Assembly (NCBI RefSeq): GCF_000264905.1
Contig: NW_006763132.1
Span: 557,896 to 621,895 of the forward strand
Length of the DNA stretch: 64,000 nucleotides
Source of the DNA: Stereum hirsutum FP-91666 SS1
Taxonomy: Eukaryota > Basidiomycota > Agaricomycetes > Russulales > Stereaceae
Direction: 5' to 3'
Position numbers and translations under genes: made by a program. Positions 61,201 through 64,000 of the stretch are shown here, in pieces (the stretch's first letter is position 1; every line of letters starts with the position of its first letter). The notes beneath the pieces are model-generated. The model was not told the origin of the DNA, did not search any database, and saw only the letters and a list, made by a program, of their open reading frames with translations.

Positions 61201-61712
61201 AGTCCTATGAACATGCAGCATTCTACCACCCCTTCTCTACCGCGATCATGCTGCCGAAAGAGGATGGTGGCGTTGTTGACGCCAGCCTCAAAGTCTATGG
61301 GACGAAGAACTTGAGAGTGGTAAGTCCTTCGTTCGGCTCTCCTGCCGTATTGGTCCCCGTGTCTGTCCGAGTCGCATCTTGCCCGCCTCCCTGTCCTTTA
61401 TTTGCTTCCTTTCAACAAGGCGTTTCTTTGACTGACAACGATGACCCTCGTTCGTATCGTGTTTCACAGGTGGATGCTTCCGTGATCCCCGTCGTGAGTC
61501 TCTCATTCTCCCCAGTTGTCGTAACTGTGTCGTGTGTTAAACGTGTACTACAGCAAATCTCGTATCACCCGCAAGCAACAGTCTACGCCATCGCCGAGAA
61601 GGTGCGTCCACCAGAAACCTGATGACGGCTCACTTCCTTGACCTTTTTTTTTTTTTTGGAATTCTAGGCCGCGGACATCATCAAGAAAGCTCGTCCTGCC
61701 GGCGGCTTCTGA
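58282..61712 (+). CDS. GMC-family FAD oxidoreductase, 22 exons
   Basis: Exons: 58282-58373, 58484-58566, 58630-58669, 58738-58794, 58854-58881, 58941-58963, 59016-59038, 59100-59161, 59228-59407, 59476-59556, 59624-59801, 59862-59897, 59964-60038, 60122-60123, 60209-60309, 60379-60624, 60712-60822, 60924-61156, 61219-61319, 61470-61493, 61554-61601 and 61668-61712, giving 622 residues. The FAD-binding start is DYLIVGSGAGGLTLAARLSE; GMC signature 1 is GKIVGGSTA and signature 2 is LSAGIFQTPQLLELSGIG. The catalytic His pair region is PFSTAIMLPKEDGGVVDASL (His in FYHPFS) and the C-terminal QISYHPQATVYAIAEK. It oxidises an alcohol, passing electrons to O2 or another acceptor. No clear signal peptide, so it may be intracellular. 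The 2-nt exon 60122-60123 is needed to read VGENLQEHSW. The substrate is unknown. Confidence 0.92.
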
Positions 61713-62984
61713 CTGTGAGGCTTGTCTGTGAAATAACCGAACTCTGTCGCATTCCGTAGGCATCAGGAGAGGACTATAAATCTGGGATCGGTGCCCGGTT
61801 TGGTAAGACAAACGGTGCTGGGCCGCGCAACTCAGGCAGATTTCAGTGCGTTTCTTGGCATGGTATACCCTAGAGCGAATTATCTATTGTTTCTGTGGAT
61901 CAAACAATCTTATATGTTCAACTGTTGTTCATCAGTTTACACTGATCTCTCGAATCTCCAAATACATTCTGACAGCTTCTGACCCCTTCAAACACCAGAC
62001 GCAGGAGGTCCTCCCGTCAAGCGGCGTAGAAACACTATCAAGTGCGAGGCAGAGCATGGCTGTTACGATGCTCATCATTCACGACCATCATCCGCGCCGA
62101 CTAAATATGAGCGGTGTGCAGGAAAGCGTTGGAGAACTGGCTAAGTGGACACCGGCTTTCGGCTTCTCGCCGTGCAGCCTGCGGTCTCGAGCCAATACCT
62201 GTTTGTCTATGCTTCGTTCTTCCTTGGTTTTTGCTCCAGCAAGTTTATCCACTGGAAGAAAAATATCCACACCGTTTCCCAGGAGTCCTTCGGGACGATG
62301 CGGTAGTCATATAAACTGTCGGTTTACTCATACGTGAGAATGGAGGGACTTCTCAATTCATCTTCGACAACTTGCGGGAACGCGCTTAGACTTTTACCAC
62401 CACAACTCCGAGCATACTTATGAGAATGACCCTGGTGTGTAAACCTTCACTCTAATATGCTTCTCCTATTCTACCTTCCCAGGTTTGGCTGATCTTCCTA
62501 TTAGATTCAACCCAAGAGAGTCCCAGTGGGATGGCAGCTCATGCAACTTGGGACAAGAACTGTCGCCACGAGGGAAGCTCTTGTAATTGTTACTGGAAAG
62601 GTTTCTCAGGGCTCCCTCCGGCTAAGGATGTTGAAATGGCTGAACCGGATGGGCAGGATTGTGATGATTGTGGTTTCTAGTTTGATGTTATTGGGTGGGA
62701 GACTGAGGGTGAATGAAGATGAAGTGGGTGGCGGAGATGAGGGGGAGATGCACCTAGAGGCTAGTGTGAAAGGTTCGATGGCTACTTATTGTCCCGATCT
62801 ACGAGTATTATACCACTTCTTGAAGGGCGTGAAATATGGACATTCTCATAAAAAGCTTCGTAGCAGTTCGTGTAAGTAGATGTACTTGAAGTTCGCTTGA
62901 TTGTGGCGCAAAGTGCGATGAGTGGCGCAACGTCACAAAGCCTGTGTGACACACTGTGACATACTACTCCAGGAATTCCAGTCG
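61713..62984. other. Interval with possible remnant coding exons
   Basis: No intact gene was seen. Around 62337-62435 the plus strand can be read WRDFSIHLRQLAGTRLDFYH and HNSEHTYENDP before a gtgtgt donor; from about 62504, a 117-codon open frame begins after a possible acceptor (VGWQLMQLGTRTVATREALV). I do not recognise a family. The stretch ends at the border of the Ngaro-like element. Confidence 0.3.
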
Positions 62985-63194
62985 ATCTATGGATCTTGCT
63001 CTGCTCGACGCTCAGTAGGTCAAACGAGACTTCTGGTCTCGTTCGGTACGATGATCACACAAGAAACAGGCGGGGCAGCAAATATATTTGTGTATCATAA
63101 AATAAGCGAGAGTGGGCGAAAGCCCGCCGAAGGCGAGCCTTCCGAATCCCGGCACATTCCGACCTGCTAAGATAATCCGTGTAAGCTGTGGATA
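62985..63194 (-). repeat. B2 copy of the 210-bp split direct repeat
   Basis: Identical base by base, as far as I can align by eye, with 63528-63737 (constant offset of 543). It contains three perfect short hairpins: aacgagac-ttctg-gtctcgtt, gggc-gaaa-gccc and gaaggc-ga-gccttc. The left edge is the predicted outer border of the element. Confidence 0.9.
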
Positions 63195-63527
63195 GGGAGG
63201 GATGGGCAGAAAGGGTGTGGTGGGAGGGATATCTTCACAGATCAGTAGATTGTGCCAGGAAACAGAACGAAACATGGATACCGTGGTTAGTATGCTGAAT
63301 TTTCCGATATCAAGTGAATCAGTGTTCACACTATGCAAACTGTAGGGAGTGGTGGGTGGGTGCGAAAAAGGGAGAGTCTGAGGACTCTCCGGCTTCAGGC
63401 TTCAGGCTTCAGCGGCGAGCAAGAACGAGAGCAGGCGCGAAAAGAGTTGTCACGCCGCTCTCGCTCTCGCGCATCCATAGACCACCCTCTGTCACGACGC
63501 TCGTTCCTCGCAACGTCACAGAGTCAC
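63195..63527 (-). repeat. Predicted A2 segment between the B repeats
   Basis: 333 bp between the two B copies, with a threefold ggcttca tandem repeat at 63391-63411. In an Ngaro element this piece should match the A1 end on the far side of the open reading frames, outside this window. Confidence 0.6.
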
Positions 63528-63737
63528 ATCTATGGATCTTGCTCTGCTCGACGCTCAGTAGGTCAAACGAGACTTCTGGTCTCGTTCGGTACGATGATCA
63601 CACAAGAAACAGGCGGGGCAGCAAATATATTTGTGTATCATAAAATAAGCGAGAGTGGGCGAAAGCCCGCCGAAGGCGAGCCTTCCGAATCCCGGCACAT
63701 TCCGACCTGCTAAGATAATCCGTGTAAGCTGTGGATA
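63528..63737 (-). repeat. B1 copy of the 210-bp split direct repeat
   Basis: Internal copy of the same unit. The bases flanking the two copies differ on both sides (cac before and cccagg after here; gtcg before and gggagg after in the other copy), which fixes the repeat length at 210 bp. Confidence 0.9.
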
Positions 63738-63823
63738 CCCAGGAATTAAGGAGCCCTGTGACGCATCGAGCGAGCACGGATTCCCAAGAATGTAGGAACG
63801 GGGTGACGGATGTGCTTACAGAA

Positions 63824-64000
63824 TTAGCGAATTGGAGGCAGCGTGATCCGCCGTAAGGCCTCTTGGAGCTGCGGGTTTTGTTGGATGTATCGGGCAAGGA
63901 TTTCGGCGTGACGGCGAAGATAGAGGAGAAAGGCTGAACTCTTCCAGCGGCCCTTAACTCGCATAACCTCAAAAGGCATGCCTCGGAGGAGGTTCCAGAC
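63824..64000 (-). CDS. Tyrosine recombinase, C-terminal 58 residues (cut by window edge)
   Basis: Open from the window edge to the stop at 63824-63826. It reads VWNLLRGMPFEVMRVKGRWK, then SSAFLLYLRRHAEILARYIQ, then QNPQLQEALRRITLPPIR. This is the end of a phage-integrase-type catalytic domain: the GRW-x2-AFLLYLRRHAEILA pattern carries the candidate nucleophilic Tyr and is typical of basidiomycete Ngaro/DIRS and Crypton recombinases. The upstream Arg and His-x-x-Arg residues lie outside the window. The recombinase would join the circular DNA copy into the genome. Confidence 0.75.
   Translation of the reverse strand, partial: VWNLLRGMPFEVMRVKGRWKSSAFLLYLRRHAEILARYIQQNPQLQEALRRITLPPIR

Larger units (their letters stand above)
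62985..64000 (-). mobile_element. Ngaro-like tyrosine-recombinase retrotransposon, 3' end (partial)
   Basis: On the minus strand the order is: C-terminus of a tyrosine recombinase (stop at 63824), then a 210-bp unit (63737-63528), a 333-bp spacer (63527-63195) and an identical 210-bp unit (63194-62985). Ngaro and related DIRS-superfamily elements end in this manner: A1-ORFs-B1-A2-B2 split direct repeats with the recombinase as last gene. The gag, reverse-transcriptase and A1 parts would be beyond 64000. The two B copies look identical, which suggests a recent insertion. Confidence 0.75.

Noticed and set aside
1..64000. The whole window as one biosynthetic gene cluster
   Set aside because: Housekeeping-type genes (GUP1, formamidase, F-box) separate the oxygenases from the prenyltransferase group, and no backbone synthase is present.

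Overview
The window is nuclear DNA of a filamentous basidiomycete, most likely an agaricomycete mushroom. The reasons are dense phase-consistent GT-AG introns of about 50-90 nt, typical agaricomycete families (DUF6534 membrane proteins, F-box proteins, GMC oxidoreductases, multi-exon P450s) and an Ngaro-type tyrosine-recombinase retroelement at the right edge. No bacterial operons, ribosome-binding sites or CRISPR arrays are present. Gene models were built by hand from both strands; for most of them the spliced length is an exact multiple of three and the exon phases agree.

Left third (0.3-24.6 kb): a formamidase gene on the minus strand with very small exons; a divergently placed gene for a very long arrestin-domain protein; a tandem pair of FAD-dependent monooxygenase genes with the same ten-exon layout; and a cytochrome P450. 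The two monooxygenases and the P450 lie in the same direction with no other recognisable gene between them and may act in one oxidative pathway.

Middle (24.6-45 kb): a GUP1-type MBOAT acyltransferase with unusually long introns; an 853-bp candidate non-autonomous DNA transposon with long imperfect inverted ends and a 10-bp target-site duplication; a tRNA-Tyr-like gene with a damaged anticodon loop; a 221-residue secretory or membrane protein of unknown family; a multi-pass membrane protein gene with two decayed partial copies beside it; a CmcJ/NvfI-like oxidoreductase containing a GC-AG intron; a single-exon F-box protein; and a 311-residue Cys/His-rich protein of unknown function.

Right third (45-64 kb): a DUF6534 membrane protein, an isoprenylcysteine carboxyl methyltransferase (ICMT) family protein, a monocarboxylate-type MFS transporter, an F-box pseudogene, a UbiA prenyltransferase without a mitochondrial-type leader, and a 22-exon GMC oxidoreductase whose model needs a 2-nt microexon. 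The window ends inside an Ngaro-like retroelement: the C-terminus of its tyrosine recombinase is followed by a 210-bp repeat, a 333-bp spacer and an identical 210-bp repeat, which is the B1-A2-B2 end of split direct repeats. Prenyltransferase, GMC oxidase, transporter and methyltransferase could serve one prenylated metabolite, but this is an inference from gene content only.
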